A stretch of DNA of 34,302 nucleotides from an uncultured Clostridia bacterium (GCA_946628965.1 CAMOXI010000017.1:1-34302), one strand, 5' to 3'. Counted from the first letter of the stretch, positions 16,465 to 25,339 are shown. The notes: generated by a model from the letters alone, not told the origin. Made by a program: numbers and translations.

Positions 16465-17723
16465 CCGTTTGCCTTTCTGATCTCCACCGAGATCGTGTAA
16501 TCGCCGACTGCGCCCACATCCGTGAAACCGTCCACGCGGATCTTCACCGGGGTCATGTACGCGCCGACAGAATCACGATAATCGGTCAGATCGGCGACCG
16601 CCGTGATATTCTCCGAATGGATCTGGCTGAGCTGCTCGGCTGTGCCGCGAATGCGGACCTCCAGGCTCTCTGTGATCAGCTCAATATCGGAATTATCCGG
16701 CATGTTGGTGCAGTTGATGTTGGTCACCGCGAAGGTCCGCGTCTCCAGCCCCACGACTTCTATGGTCACTTCCGCCGTGGAGAGGCCGGTGAGATTCTTG
16801 AGCGTATTATCCAGCGGAATGCTGTATTCCTCCGTAAAGGTGGTGCTGAAATCGGTCAGGTCCACCGTCCCCAGCACGATCTGATTCATGCCGGAGAGGA
16901 TCGCAGAGTCGCCGGTAAGCGTCAAATAGGTCGGCGTCACCGTGACGATCGTATTGGTCTCGTTGGCGCCGGAGCCGTAAATCAGGTTCACCGTCAGCGG
17001 CACGTTCTTGATGGCCCGGATCGGCAGCGTGGCCTTCACGGTATCCTGCGAGCAGCTGAGATACTCGGTGGAGCAGGCCTCCCCGCTGGCGTTCTGCAGA
17101 GTAAAGCCCACATCAGTGGAGTAGGTGGAGGAGACCACCATATCCCGCCCGAAGGTCACCCAGGCGCGGTCGATATCCTTCAGATAGGCCTCGGGACCCG
17201 TAACCAGGATAACAGACGGCTCAAACACCGGGGACTCGGCCGTATAGCCATCGTCCGGCTTGCCTTCAAAGCCGCCGCGCACGGGGACTTCCTTGCTGGT
17301 CAGCGGAGAGACGTTGAAGGTGACATATTCGGGGCTTTTGCGTTCCACCGTGAGCTCCCGCTCGCTGACGCCGCTGGGATAGACGATATCATATTTTAAG
17401 GAGGTGTAGGCCGAGGTACTGAGCTTGCTCACATCCACCTGAGCCACCAGATCGTCGGAATCCATGGGATTGACGATCCTGCGCGGGCCGGAGATCACAA
17501 CGGTCACACTGCCCACATCCAGGTCGGTGACGACCAGATTGCGGGAGGCGCGAAGCGTATCCTCCCCCACCAGTTCCACCCGGACGTTCCGGAAGGTCTG
17601 CCGGAAATCGCTGGAGTCCGCGCTTGTGACATAGATCCAGATCGCAAAAGAAGCAAGCAGGGAAACAACGCCCCAGAAAACCCGGCTGTCAAATATACGG
17701 CGCAAAGGATTCTTACTGTTCAT
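16461..17723 (-). CDS. cdaR: CdaR, YbbR-domain regulator of diadenylate cyclase
   Basis: A 420-aa protein with a single N-terminal membrane anchor (VFWGVVSLLASFAIWIYV) and an extracytoplasmic region made of several YbbR repeats. CdaR binds and modulates the membrane diadenylate cyclase CdaA. The start is ATG at 17723, 6 nt after GGTGG; a GTG precedes it directly. It overlaps cdaA by 11 bp, the classical cdaA-cdaR pair. Confidence 0.92.
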   Translation of the reverse strand: MNSKNPLRRIFDSRVFWGVVSLLASFAIWIYVTSADSSDFRQTFRNVRVELVGEDTLRASRNLVVTDLDVGSVTVVISGPRRIVNPMDSDDLVAQVDVSKLSTSAYTSLKYDIVYPSGVSERELTVERKSPEYVTFNVSPLTSKEVPVRGGFEGKPDDGYTAESPVFEPSVILVTGPEAYLKDIDRAWVTFGRDMVVSSTYSTDVGFTLQNASGEACSTEYLSCSQDTVKATLPIRAIKNVPLTVNLIYGSGANETNTIVTVTPTYLTLTGDSAILSGMNQIVLGTVDLTDFSTTFTEEYSIPLDNTLKNLTGLSTAEVTIEVVGLETRTFAVTNINCTNMPDNSDIELITESLEVRIRGTAEQLSQIHSENITAVADLTDYRDSVGAYMTPVKIRVDGFTDVGAVGDYTISVEIRKANG

Positions 17724-18576
17724 CACGGCCCACCCTGAACACTTTCGTCAGATTCTCGGCAAATTTCTGCCAGCCGCTCTTGCTGGCCTCCTGCACGATC
17801 AGTTCCTGATGCAGGATCTCATCCAGCTTCGGCCCGCTCAGATGCCTCTTGAGCATTCCGTCCAGCGCCACGGAAATCGCGCCGGACTCCTCGGAGACGA
17901 TGATGACCAACGCGTCCGACTGTTCGCTCAGACCGATGCCGGCGCGGTGCCGCATACCAAGCTCCTTGCTCAGATTGGTCTGGGCGGTCAGCGGGAGAAC
18001 GCATCCCGCCGCAGCGAGCCGGGCGTCCCGGATAATGGCCGCGCCGTCGTGCAGCGGGGCCTTGTTGAAAAACATGTTCTTTAAAAGCTCTGCCGAAACA
18101 TCCGCGTTCACGATCGTTCCGGTGGCCATGATGCTCGTGAGGCTCACGCTGCGCTGAAAGATGATCAGCGCGCCGGTGCGGGACGCGGCCATGTCGACGC
18201 AGGCCTGCACGGTCTCGGCGATGGCGGTCTCCAGTTCCGGGGTCGACGCCGTGCGCGTCGCCGAGAAACTGCGGCCCATGCGCTCCAGCAGGCGGCGAAG
18301 CTCCGGCTGAAAGAGGACGACCAGGGCAAGAAGACCGATTTCCACCGCGTGAGAGAGCAGGAAATAGATCATCCGCAGGTCGAACACATAGCTTGCAAGC
18401 AGCGCAAGCAGGATGACCATGATGCCCTTGGCCAGATTATAAGAATTGGTTTTCCTGACAAACCAGATCGCCCGATAGATGATATACGCGACGATGAGGA
18501 TGTCAATGATATCGGCGATGCCGATCGCCGACAGGATATTCAGGGCTCTGCTCAAAGCGCTGCGGATAACTTCCAT
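17713..18576 (-). CDS. cdaA: Diadenylate cyclase CdaA
   Basis: A 287-aa membrane enzyme that makes c-di-AMP from two ATP, controlling potassium and osmolyte balance and the cell wall. Three N-terminal helices lie at about 22-40, 50-66 and 70-90. The DAC domain carries DGA at 177-179 and RHR at 209-211, both needed for catalysis. It is the first gene after a perfect consensus promoter and appears to head the long downstream run of genes. Confidence 0.96.
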   Translation of the reverse strand: MEVIRSALSRALNILSAIGIADIIDILIVAYIIYRAIWFVRKTNSYNLAKGIMVILLALLASYVFDLRMIYFLLSHAVEIGLLALVVLFQPELRRLLERMGRSFSATRTASTPELETAIAETVQACVDMAASRTGALIIFQRSVSLTSIMATGTIVNADVSAELLKNMFFNKAPLHDGAAIIRDARLAAAGCVLPLTAQTNLSKELGMRHRAGIGLSEQSDALVIIVSEESGAISVALDGMLKRHLSGPKLDEILHQELIVQEASKSGWQKFAENLTKVFRVGRDEQ

Positions 18577-18632
18577 CGCTGTTTCCCCGTTCTGCTGGTA
18601 TGCATACTCCCAGACATACTTTTGATTTGTAT

Positions 18633-18661
18633 ATTATACCGGAACAGGGGGCTGATGTCAA
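18633..18661 (-). promoter_or_regulatory. Consensus sigma-A promoter for the cdaA operon
   Basis: On the minus strand, TTGACA (18661-18656) and TATAAT (18638-18633) are separated by exactly 17 bp, a perfect match to both hexamers. The predicted start is near 18626, giving a leader of about 50 nt before the cdaA ATG. Confidence 0.9.
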
Positions 18662-18682
18662 TTGCGGCAGGCAAAACAAATC

Positions 18683-19804
18683 TTAATTTCTCTTTGCTTC
18701 TTCGACCGTTTCCACCAGTATTTCGCAGGCTTTCTTGACGTCCTGTGCGGACAGAAAGGGTGAGAAGCTCATGCGAAGCGTACCGCACTCCAGAGTGCCC
18801 GCGCTCTCATGGGCAAGAGGCGCGCAGTGCAGCCCGGCCCGGACGCAGACGCCCCGATCTGAAAGTCGGGAAGCCAGTTCTTCGCAGTCCATCCACGGAC
18901 AGCGCAGCGACAGGACGCCGCTCTGCCCTTCTTCGCCTGTAAAAAGTTCCAGTCCTCTGCCTGATAATTCGGAAACCGCCCTTTGCAGCAGCATCTGCTC
19001 GTGCCGCAGGATGGTCGCTTCCCCTCTCTCCCGCACATATCGGATCCCCTCCAGCAGCCCCGCGATCCCGCAGACGTTGAGCGTACCCGCTTCCAGATGC
19101 TCCGGCAGCAGCTCCGGCATGGTCTGCAGCCTGCTTTCTGCCCCGGAACCGCCCTGCATCAGCGGCACGCCCTCTTCGCCGCAGAGCAGGATCCCGGTCC
19201 CCTGCGGGCCGAGCAGCCCCTTGTGGCCGGGCATGGCGATGAAGGCAGCCTGCAGCGATTCATAATCCACCGTCAGGATACCTGCCGCCTGGGACGCGTC
19301 CACGATCAGCTTCACGCCAAAGTTGCGGCAGAGTCCGGCGATCTCCCCGATCGGAAGCACATAGCCGAAGGCATTGGACACGCAGGTACAGACAGCCACC
19401 TCCGCCCAGGAAAGTGCCGCCTCCCAGGACGCAAGCATCTCCGCCGGATCGAAAAGCTTCCTGCCCGCGACCTTCAGATCGGCTCCTGCCGCGTGGAGCG
19501 GCCTTGTCACCGCGTTGTGCTCAAAGCCGGAGATCAGCACTTTTGTTCCCGGTCTTACCAGAGAATGAATCGCAAGATTCAGTCCATGCGTGGCGTTCAT
19601 CGTAAATACGATCCGGGAGGGATCCGGGACATGAAAGAGAGCCGCTGCCTCCTCCCGGCAGGCATAGACCGTCTCAGCCGCCCGCATGGCGGGGACATGC
19701 CCTCCCCGCCCGGGGTTTGCCAGCGTCCGCATGGCGCGGACTATGGCGCGCTCCACCGCGGGCGGGCGATAGAGTGAGGTCGCCGCGGAATCCAGGTAGA
19801 TCAC
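18683..19804 (-). CDS. Class-V aminotransferase, cysteine desulfurase-like (EF2568-type)
   Basis: A 373-aa PLP enzyme of the cysteine desulfurase/selenocysteine lyase superfamily. The N-terminus MIYLDSAATSLYRPP, DASQAAG (Asp169, Gln172) and Schiff-base Lys195 in MPGHKGLLGPQG are intact. C327 in the C-terminal loop VRAGLHCAPLAH is the expected persulfide cysteine. It should release S or Se from cysteine or selenocysteine. The compact form and DUF3343 partner resemble the Enterococcus EF2568 group associated with selenium metabolism. The start is GTG, 7 nt after GGGAGG, overlapping the DUF3343 stop (GTGA). No IscU/SufU scaffold is visible nearby. Substrate choice (S or Se) is inferred, not shown. 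Confidence 0.85.
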   Translation of the reverse strand: MIYLDSAATSLYRPPAVERAIVRAMRTLANPGRGGHVPAMRAAETVYACREEAAALFHVPDPSRIVFTMNATHGLNLAIHSLVRPGTKVLISGFEHNAVTRPLHAAGADLKVAGRKLFDPAEMLASWEAALSWAEVAVCTCVSNAFGYVLPIGEIAGLCRNFGVKLIVDASQAAGILTVDYESLQAAFIAMPGHKGLLGPQGTGILLCGEEGVPLMQGGSGAESRLQTMPELLPEHLEAGTLNVCGIAGLLEGIRYVRERGEATILRHEQMLLQRAVSELSGRGLELFTGEEGQSGVLSLRCPWMDCEELASRLSDRGVCVRAGLHCAPLAHESAGTLECGTLRMSFSPFLSAQDVKKACEILVETVEEAKRN

Positions 19805-20049
19805 GGCAGCACCTCCCGGAAGGGCTCCTCCCCTTCCCGGCGGAAGAGTTTGCCGGTCCAGAGTCCGCTGTTTTTCAGGAGCTCCACCGCATCATAGGCG
19901 GATTTTCGGATCGTGATGGCATAGCCGCAGCCGCTTCGGCTCAGATCGGGCGGAACACGGCGGATGCTCAGCGTATAGCCTGCCCGCTCCAGCAGGCGCG
20001 CCGCCCGCTGCGCCTGCGTAAGCGTTTTAAAGGTGATCAGATACTGCAT
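19801..20049 (-). CDS. DUF3343 protein, putative Se/S carrier
   Basis: An 82-aa protein with the DUF3343 layout: MQYLITFKTLTQAQRAARLL, then the pattern VPPDLSRSGCGYAI, with a single conserved cysteine (C41) in S-G-C-G-Y. Pfam describes this family as a putative Se/S carrier-like protein. It is coupled by a 4-bp overlap to a cysteine desulfurase-like gene, which fits handing sulfur or selenium from the desulfurase to a small acceptor. The ribosome site AAGGA is about 10 nt upstream of the ATG. Confidence 0.85.
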   Translation of the reverse strand: MQYLITFKTLTQAQRAARLLERAGYTLSIRRVPPDLSRSGCGYAITIRKSAYDAVELLKNSGLWTGKLFRREGEEPFREVLP

Positions 20050-20079
20050 TTCGGGACGTCCTTTCCTTTAAGGCGTAAA

Positions 20080-20116
20080 GGGAAGCGCCGCCGGACAGAG
20101 CCCGGCGGCGCTTCCC
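20080..20116 (-). terminator. Strong hairpin after ispF, probable terminator
   Basis: A 15-bp perfect GC-rich stem (20080-20094 pairing with 20102-20116) with a 7-nt loop. On the minus strand it is followed by only three T (TTTA), so it is a weak classical terminator but a very stable structure. It separates ispF from the DUF3343 gene. Confidence 0.65.
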
Positions 20117-20160
20117 TCTGCACGGATACGGTACATCCTATGCAGCTTTTTCACAATTGT

Positions 20161-20634
20161 TCAGTTTTCCTCAATCAGAGCGACCGCATGCGCGGCAATG
20201 CCCAGCCCTTCGCCGGTGAAGCCCAGCTTCTCCTCTGTCGTGGCTTTGACGCTGACGCGTGTGATCTCCACGCCCATGGCGCTGGCCAGGGTCTGCCGCA
20301 TTTCGGCGATGTGGGGGGCCAGCTTCGGCCGCTGCGCGATCACCGTGCAGTCCACGTTGCCCACATGATAACCGTTTTCCCGCAGCACCGCGCAGACATG
20401 CCGCAGCAGCTCGATGCTGTCCGCCCCCTCATAGGCAGGGTCGTTATCCGGGAAGAGATGCCCGATGTCGCCGAGGGCAGCCGCGCCGAGCAGCGCGTCC
20501 ATCAGCGCGTGGGTCAGCACATCCGCGTCTGAATGGCCCAGCAGGCCTTTCTCCCAGGGGATGCAGACACCGCCGAGGATCAGCTTTCGGCCCTCAACAA
20601 GCTTATGCACGTCATAGCCGTGTCCGATACGCAT
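20161..20634 (-). CDS. ispF: 2-C-methyl-D-erythritol 2,4-cyclodiphosphate synthase
   Basis: A 157-aa enzyme of the MEP isoprenoid pathway. Metal ligands D8 and H10 (GHGYDVH) and H42 ([11 protein letters not shown]) are in their standard positions, with HSDADV and the C-terminal [12 protein letters not shown] motif. It starts 1 nt after the ispD stop, so the two MEP enzymes are co-translated neighbours. Confidence 0.96.
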   Translation of the reverse strand: MRIGHGYDVHKLVEGRKLILGGVCIPWEKGLLGHSDADVLTHALMDALLGAAALGDIGHLFPDNDPAYEGADSIELLRHVCAVLRENGYHVGNVDCTVIAQRPKLAPHIAEMRQTLASAMGVEITRVSVKATTEEKLGFTGEGLGIAAHAVALIEEN

Positions 20635-20635
20635 A

Positions 20636-21370
20636 TCAGCCCTCCCGCGCTTTCAGGATCGCCTCGGCCAGGATCATGTCCCGGGGCGTGGTGAGCTTGA
20701 TGTTGTCCTCATCGCCGGGCACCGTCATGGTCTTGACGCCCATCATCTCCATGGCAGAGCAGTCGTCCGTCAGGGGCAGGTTTTTCTCCATGGCCTTGGT
20801 CAGCGCGCCTTTGATAAAGTCGGATTTGAAGACCTGCGGCGTCTGGACGCGCCAGGTGGTGGCACGGTCTACGGTTCCGACCACATAGCCCTTTTCATCC
20901 ACCGCTTTGAGCGTGTCGGTGCTGGGGATCACGGGCACGGCAGCATAGTATTCCTTCGCGGCCCGGACCGTGCGTTCGATAACTTCGGTCGTGACCAGCG
21001 GACGGGCGCCGTCGTGAATGGCGATGCGCGCGGCCTTGGGATCGACTTCACTGACGCCAACAAGCGCGGATTCCACACGGGTGGAACCGCCGGCAAGGAC
21101 TTTGGAGACCTTCTTGATCCCGTACTCTTTGCAGAGATCCGCGATCTCCTCGATCCGATCCCCACGGGTGACGACGACGATCTCATTTACAAGCGCGCAG
21201 GCGTCAAAGACGCGCAGGGTGCGCACCAGAACCGGCACCCCGCAGAGATCGGCGGTCAGCTTGTCCGTACCCATGCGCTCGGAGCTTCCCGCGGCCACGA
21301 TGACCGCGGAGCAGTGCGGCTCCTTTTCCGGCTCACGGAATAGATTCGTAATCTTTTTCAGCGTATCCAT
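20636..21370 (-). CDS. ispD: 2-C-methyl-D-erythritol 4-phosphate cytidylyltransferase
   Basis: A 244-aa MEP-pathway enzyme that makes CDP-ME from MEP and CTP. The nucleotide-binding segment [15 protein letters not shown] is preceded by an unusual ~20-residue polar extension ([15 protein letters not shown]). [24 protein letters not shown] and [12 protein letters not shown] are the family hallmarks. The ATG has AAGGGG about 9 nt upstream and lies 5 bp after mreB. Confidence 0.94.
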   Translation of the reverse strand: MDTLKKITNLFREPEKEPHCSAVIVAAGSSERMGTDKLTADLCGVPVLVRTLRVFDACALVNEIVVVTRGDRIEEIADLCKEYGIKKVSKVLAGGSTRVESALVGVSEVDPKAARIAIHDGARPLVTTEVIERTVRAAKEYYAAVPVIPSTDTLKAVDEKGYVVGTVDRATTWRVQTPQVFKSDFIKGALTKAMEKNLPLTDDCSAMEMMGVKTMTVPGDEDNIKLTTPRDMILAEAILKAREG

Positions 21371-21375
21371 TCGCC

Positions 21376-22407
21376 TTACCCCTTCAGCTGACGCATACGG
21401 TAGAAGTTCATCATACCGTCCTGCATTTCATCCAGATGCTTGAGCATTTTGCCCGCGCCGTATGCGGCGCAGGAGATGGCGTCGTCCACGACCACCGTGC
21501 GGATGCCGGTGCTGCGCTCGATCAGGCGATCCATGCCGTAGATCAGGCTGCCGCCGCCGGACATGATGATGCCGTTTTTGTCCAGATCGCCCACGAGCTG
21601 GGGCGGCGTCCGCTCCAGGACGCTGTGGATCGCCTCCAGAATGCGGTTCATCGGCTCCACAAAGGCTTCGATCAGTTCGTTTGCGCTGATGGTGATGGAC
21701 TTGGGAAGACCGTTTGCCAGGTTGCGGCCGTGCACTTCTTCCACACCCATATCGGGCCGCTGAAGAACGCAGCCGATGTTGCGCTTGATCTCCTCCGCGG
21801 CCGAGAGGCCGATGAGCATATTGTGCTTGCGGCGGACATATTTGACGATCGCCTCGTCAAAGCTCGCGCCCGCGACCTTGATGGACTCGCATTCCACCAC
21901 GCCGCCGGCGGAGATGATCGCGATCTCCGTCGTACCGCCGCCGATGTCGATGACCAGGTGGCCCTCCGCCTTGCTGATGTCCACGCCGGCGCCCAGCGCG
22001 GTCGCCACCGAGGTCTCCAGCAGATAGACCTTGCGCGCACCGGCTTCGATGGCAGCGTCGATCACCGCGCGCTCCTCCACGCCGGAGATGCTGCTCGGCA
22101 CACAGGCCAGCACCCGGGGCTTAAAGAGGCTGAAGGAGGTGACGCGGCTCACAAGTTCCCGCTGCATCTGGGCCGCCAGCTCGTAGTCGGAGATGACGCC
22201 GTTTGCGATCGGGTGGATGGCCACCATGTTGGCAGGGGTGCGGCCCAGCATTTTCTGGGCGTCCGTGCCCACCTTCATGACCTTACCGGTCTGCTTATTC
22301 ACGGCAACGACAGTCGGCTCTCTCGCGACCACGCCCTTGCCCTGTTCAAAGAGCAGCGTGGTGGAAGTCCCCATATCGATGGCCATATCTTTCTCAAAAA
22401 TGAGCAT
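21376..22407 (-). CDS. mreB: MreB/Mbl-type actin-like cell-shape protein
   Basis: A 343-aa bacterial actin that directs lateral cell-wall synthesis at the membrane. Phosphate-binding loops are present: AIDMGTSTTLLF near the N-terminus and IDIGGGTTEIAII in the middle. The family signature IIMSGGGSLIYGMD and the helix region PNRIL-type segment are also present. GAGGTG lies 8 nt before the ATG. No mreC, mreD or minCD follow; instead it sits between comFC and ispD, so it could be a second paralogue (Mbl or MreBH type) rather than the mreBCD copy. Confidence 0.93.
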   Translation of the reverse strand: MLIFEKDMAIDMGTSTTLLFEQGKGVVAREPTVVAVNKQTGKVMKVGTDAQKMLGRTPANMVAIHPIANGVISDYELAAQMQRELVSRVTSFSLFKPRVLACVPSSISGVEERAVIDAAIEAGARKVYLLETSVATALGAGVDISKAEGHLVIDIGGGTTEIAIISAGGVVECESIKVAGASFDEAIVKYVRRKHNMLIGLSAAEEIKRNIGCVLQRPDMGVEEVHGRNLANGLPKSITISANELIEAFVEPMNRILEAIHSVLERTPPQLVGDLDKNGIIMSGGGSLIYGMDRLIERSTGIRTVVVDDAISCAAYGAGKMLKHLDEMQDGMMNFYRMRQLKG

Positions 22408-22435
22408 ATTTTTTCACCTCAACGTGTTTTTCCCT

Positions 22436-23086
22436 TTATCGCCCGCGGGCAAGCGTGACCGCGCATACATCGGCCGCGCCGGCTCCTCTGAGCATCGACG
22501 CGCATTCCGAAAGCGTGGCACCGGTGGTGACGATATCGTCCACCAGCAGGATCCGCTTTCCCGCGATCTTCTCCGGCGCGACGGCGCGGTAGACCCCGGC
22601 CGCATTCGCCTTGCGGGCAGCGCGTCCGCCTGTCCCGCTCTGGGGAGGATTGTTGCGGACCTTCCGCAGCAGACGCACACAGGGGATGCCTGTTCTTCTG
22701 CTCAATTCCTGCGCCAGAAGCTGCGCCTGATCGTAGCCGCGGCTGTGCTTTCTGCGGCGGCTCAAAGGCACCCATGTGATACTATCGCAGGAAATTCCGT
22801 TTTCGTCAATACATTTTGCCAGAAATTCTCCATAAATCTTTGCGTATCCGGTGAGACTCTGAAACTTATAGCGCAGCAGTGAGTCCCGCACCGTGCCCTC
22901 GTAATACAGAGGCGAAACGCATTTGCTGACGTGGGAAAAAGTCTGGCTTTGTTCCATTCCTTCCGTCCTGGGGATCGTGTCCAGGCAGTGATCGCAGACC
23001 GGCACATTCCAGGGCATCAGGTTATGGCAGAAGGCGCAGCGCGTCGGATAGAAAAGTGCCAGCGCCCGCTGCAGCAGTTCCTTCAT
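22436..23086 (-). CDS. comFC: ComF-family phosphoribosyltransferase-like protein
   Basis: A 216-aa protein with an N-terminal zinc-finger-like pair (CAFC and CDHC) and a C-terminal PRTase fold whose PRPP loop is ILLVDDIVTTGATL. ComFC is needed for natural transformation in B. subtilis, but orthologues are widespread in non-competent Clostridia. The segment VPLSRRRKHSRGYDQAQLLA is diagnostic. The ATG at 23086 overlaps the recD2 stop as ATGA; an ATG three codons upstream (23095) is possible. Neither has a strong Shine-Dalgarno, so coupling is likely. Confidence 0.9.
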   Translation of the reverse strand: MKELLQRALALFYPTRCAFCHNLMPWNVPVCDHCLDTIPRTEGMEQSQTFSHVSKCVSPLYYEGTVRDSLLRYKFQSLTGYAKIYGEFLAKCIDENGISCDSITWVPLSRRRKHSRGYDQAQLLAQELSRRTGIPCVRLLRKVRNNPPQSGTGGRAARKANAAGVYRAVAPEKIAGKRILLVDDIVTTGATLSECASMLRGAGAADVCAVTLARGR

Positions 23087-25302
23087 CTGCCGCATAGCTT
23101 CAGCAACCGCAGCCGCAGCGCGGAAAATCGCCGGGATTGACGGAAATTGTCGATCATGCGATAGGCGGCTCCGTCATCACCCACAAGAATGAGAAGCTCC
23201 TTTGCGCGGGTGACGGCGGTATAGAGCACATCCCGCGTCATCAGCATCTGCGAACCGGAGGACAGGCAGAGGATCACCGCGCGATATTCGCTGCCCTGGG
23301 CCTTATGTACCGTCATCGCCCAGGCATGCTCCAGCTCCAGCAGCGCGTCAAAGCCGTATTCGGAGATACGCCCGTCAAAATCCACGGTCAGCGTCTCGCT
23401 GTCCAGGTCCATGGCGATGATGCGGCCGATGTCCCCGTTATACACCCCGGTACCGTGCTGGAGATTGTCCGCACTGCGCCAGAGCATGTCGTAATTGTTC
23501 TTGATCTGCATGACCCGATCGCCCACGCGGAAGACCGCGTCGCCAAACAGCTTCTCTTTCTTATCCGGGGCTGGCGGATTCAGCACTGCCTGCAGGCGCT
23601 TGTTCAGGTTCACGGTGCCGGTCTCCCCTTTGCGGGTCGGTGCCAGGACCTGGATTTCCTCAGGTGGGATATTCATCTTGGTCGGAAGGCGCACAGAACA
23701 TAGCTCGGTGATGGTATCAATGGTGCCGCCCGCCTCGAGTCTGCGCAGGCGGAAGAAATCCCCCGCGTTCTCGGAGAGGTTTGGGTGCTCCCCCTTGTTG
23801 ATGAGATGCGCGTTACGCACGATGCGGCTGCCCTCGTTCTGGCGAAAGATCTCCGTCAGGCGCACGGTGGGCACCACGCTGCTGCGGATCACGGCGGAGA
23901 ACACGTTGCCCGGGCCGACGGAAGGGAGCTGATCAGCGTCCCCCACAAGGATCAGCCTGGCGTCATCCGGCATGGCGCGCAGGAGCGCATCCATCAGCAG
24001 GATATCCACCATGGAGCACTCATCCAGAATCACGGCGTCGCAGTCCAGCCGGTCGCTCTCATTCTTGGTGAAAACGACTTTCTCCCCGTCGTCGTCAAAC
24101 TTCGCGCCGAGGAGGCGGTGCACCGTGGCGGCCTCCTGCCCCGTGAGTTCGGTCATGCGCTTGGCGGCGCGTCCGGTGGGGGCGGTCAGCAAGGTTCTGA
24201 TGCCCAACTCCTCAAACAGGGCGAGGATCGCGCGAACGGACGTTGTTTTGCCTGTGCCGGGGCCGCCGGTGATGACCAGGATCTGATTGTCCAGCGCCAT
24301 CTGCAGCGTTCGGCGCTGAAGATCGGCGTAGTGGATATTCTGCTGCTTCTCCAGCCGCCGGATCAGGCGCTCCGGGTCAGCGTCCTCCACAAAATGCACA
24401 CGGGCCATGCGGGCAAGGCGCGCCGCGGCATCCGTTTCCGCCGCATAGAGCTCCGGCAGATAACAGGCCGTGACATTGGCGATGTCGTCTAGGATGATAA
24501 GCTCCGCATCGGCCAGCTGCGTGATGCTCTCATCCGCCTCTTCCGGCGGAACGCCAATCAGCTGCCCGGTGGCGGCGGCCAGCTTGTCCCGCGGGATGAA
24601 AACATGTCCGTTTCCGGTGTTGTGGTTCAGTTCAAAGATCACGGCGGCGTTGATGCGGCTGCGGCTGTGCTCGTCCATCCCCATCTCCATGGCCAGGTGG
24701 TCAGACTCGGAAAAGCTGCCGCCGATATGCTGGGAGGAGAGGATATAGGGATTTGCCTGCAGCAGGTTCAGGGCCTCGTCGCCGTAGTACTTGTACATGC
24801 GCATGGCGAGGATGGGCCGAAGGCCGAAGGAGCAGACAAACTCCATCAGCCGCCGCACTCCTGCCTGCTGGCGGAAGCTCTTGGCGATCTGTTTGGCTTT
24901 CACCAGGCTGATGCCCTTGATCTCTGCCAGCTTCTCGGGCTGGTTTTCGATCACGTCCAGACTCTGATTGCCGAAGCGGTTCACGATCAGCGAGGCCGTG
25001 GCGGGGCCGATCCCCTTCACGGAGCCGCCCGCCAGATATTCATAGATGGCCGGCGCGTCGGTGGGCATCAGGCGCTGGGCAAACTCCGCCTTGAACTGCC
25101 GCCCGTGTACGGCGTGGGTCATCCACGCGCCGGAGAGGAGCATGGTCTCCCCCTGTGCTGCGTACGGGAAGCAGCCCACGACCGTGACCGTCTCACCGTT
25201 TCCGTCCCGCAGACGCAGGACCGTATAGCCGTTTTCTTCGTTTTTATAGATGACAGAATCGACCGTACCGCTCAGTTCGGTCAGCATGCTGTCCTGATCC
25301 AT
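23083..25302 (-). CDS. recD2: RecD2-type ATP-dependent DNA helicase
   Basis: A 739-aa SF1B 5'-3' helicase without RecBC partners, involved in repair and fork maintenance. An N-terminal OB-like region and helix-hairpin-helix motifs (GGSVKGIGPATASLIVNRFG) precede the motor. Walker A is ITGGPGTGKTTS near residue 350, then DECSMVDILLMDALL, GDADQLPSVGPG, and the C-terminal UvrD-like motif AMTVHKAQGSEY. I start at MDQDSMLTEL (25302), with AAAGGAG ~11 nt upstream; further upstream the frame runs into the intergenic palindrome. Confidence 0.94.
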   Translation of the reverse strand: MDQDSMLTELSGTVDSVIYKNEENGYTVLRLRDGNGETVTVVGCFPYAAQGETMLLSGAWMTHAVHGRQFKAEFAQRLMPTDAPAIYEYLAGGSVKGIGPATASLIVNRFGNQSLDVIENQPEKLAEIKGISLVKAKQIAKSFRQQAGVRRLMEFVCSFGLRPILAMRMYKYYGDEALNLLQANPYILSSQHIGGSFSESDHLAMEMGMDEHSRSRINAAVIFELNHNTGNGHVFIPRDKLAAATGQLIGVPPEEADESITQLADAELIILDDIANVTACYLPELYAAETDAAARLARMARVHFVEDADPERLIRRLEKQQNIHYADLQRRTLQMALDNQILVITGGPGTGKTTSVRAILALFEELGIRTLLTAPTGRAAKRMTELTGQEAATVHRLLGAKFDDDGEKVVFTKNESDRLDCDAVILDECSMVDILLMDALLRAMPDDARLILVGDADQLPSVGPGNVFSAVIRSSVVPTVRLTEIFRQNEGSRIVRNAHLINKGEHPNLSENAGDFFRLRRLEAGGTIDTITELCSVRLPTKMNIPPEEIQVLAPTRKGETGTVNLNKRLQAVLNPPAPDKKEKLFGDAVFRVGDRVMQIKNNYDMLWRSADNLQHGTGVYNGDIGRIIAMDLDSETLTVDFDGRISEYGFDALLELEHAWAMTVHKAQGSEYRAVILCLSSGSQMLMTRDVLYTAVTRAKELLILVGDDGAAYRMIDNFRQSRRFSALRLRLLKLCGR

Positions 25303-25339
25303 AGTGTATTCGCTCCTTTTACGGGAGGATGGGCTTAGG

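Noticed and set aside
12444-16500. Two long plus-strand ORFs (12444-14210 and 14740-16500)
   Set aside because: Both lie antisense to priA, gmk, remA, yicC and rseC, all of which have intact motifs on the minus strand.
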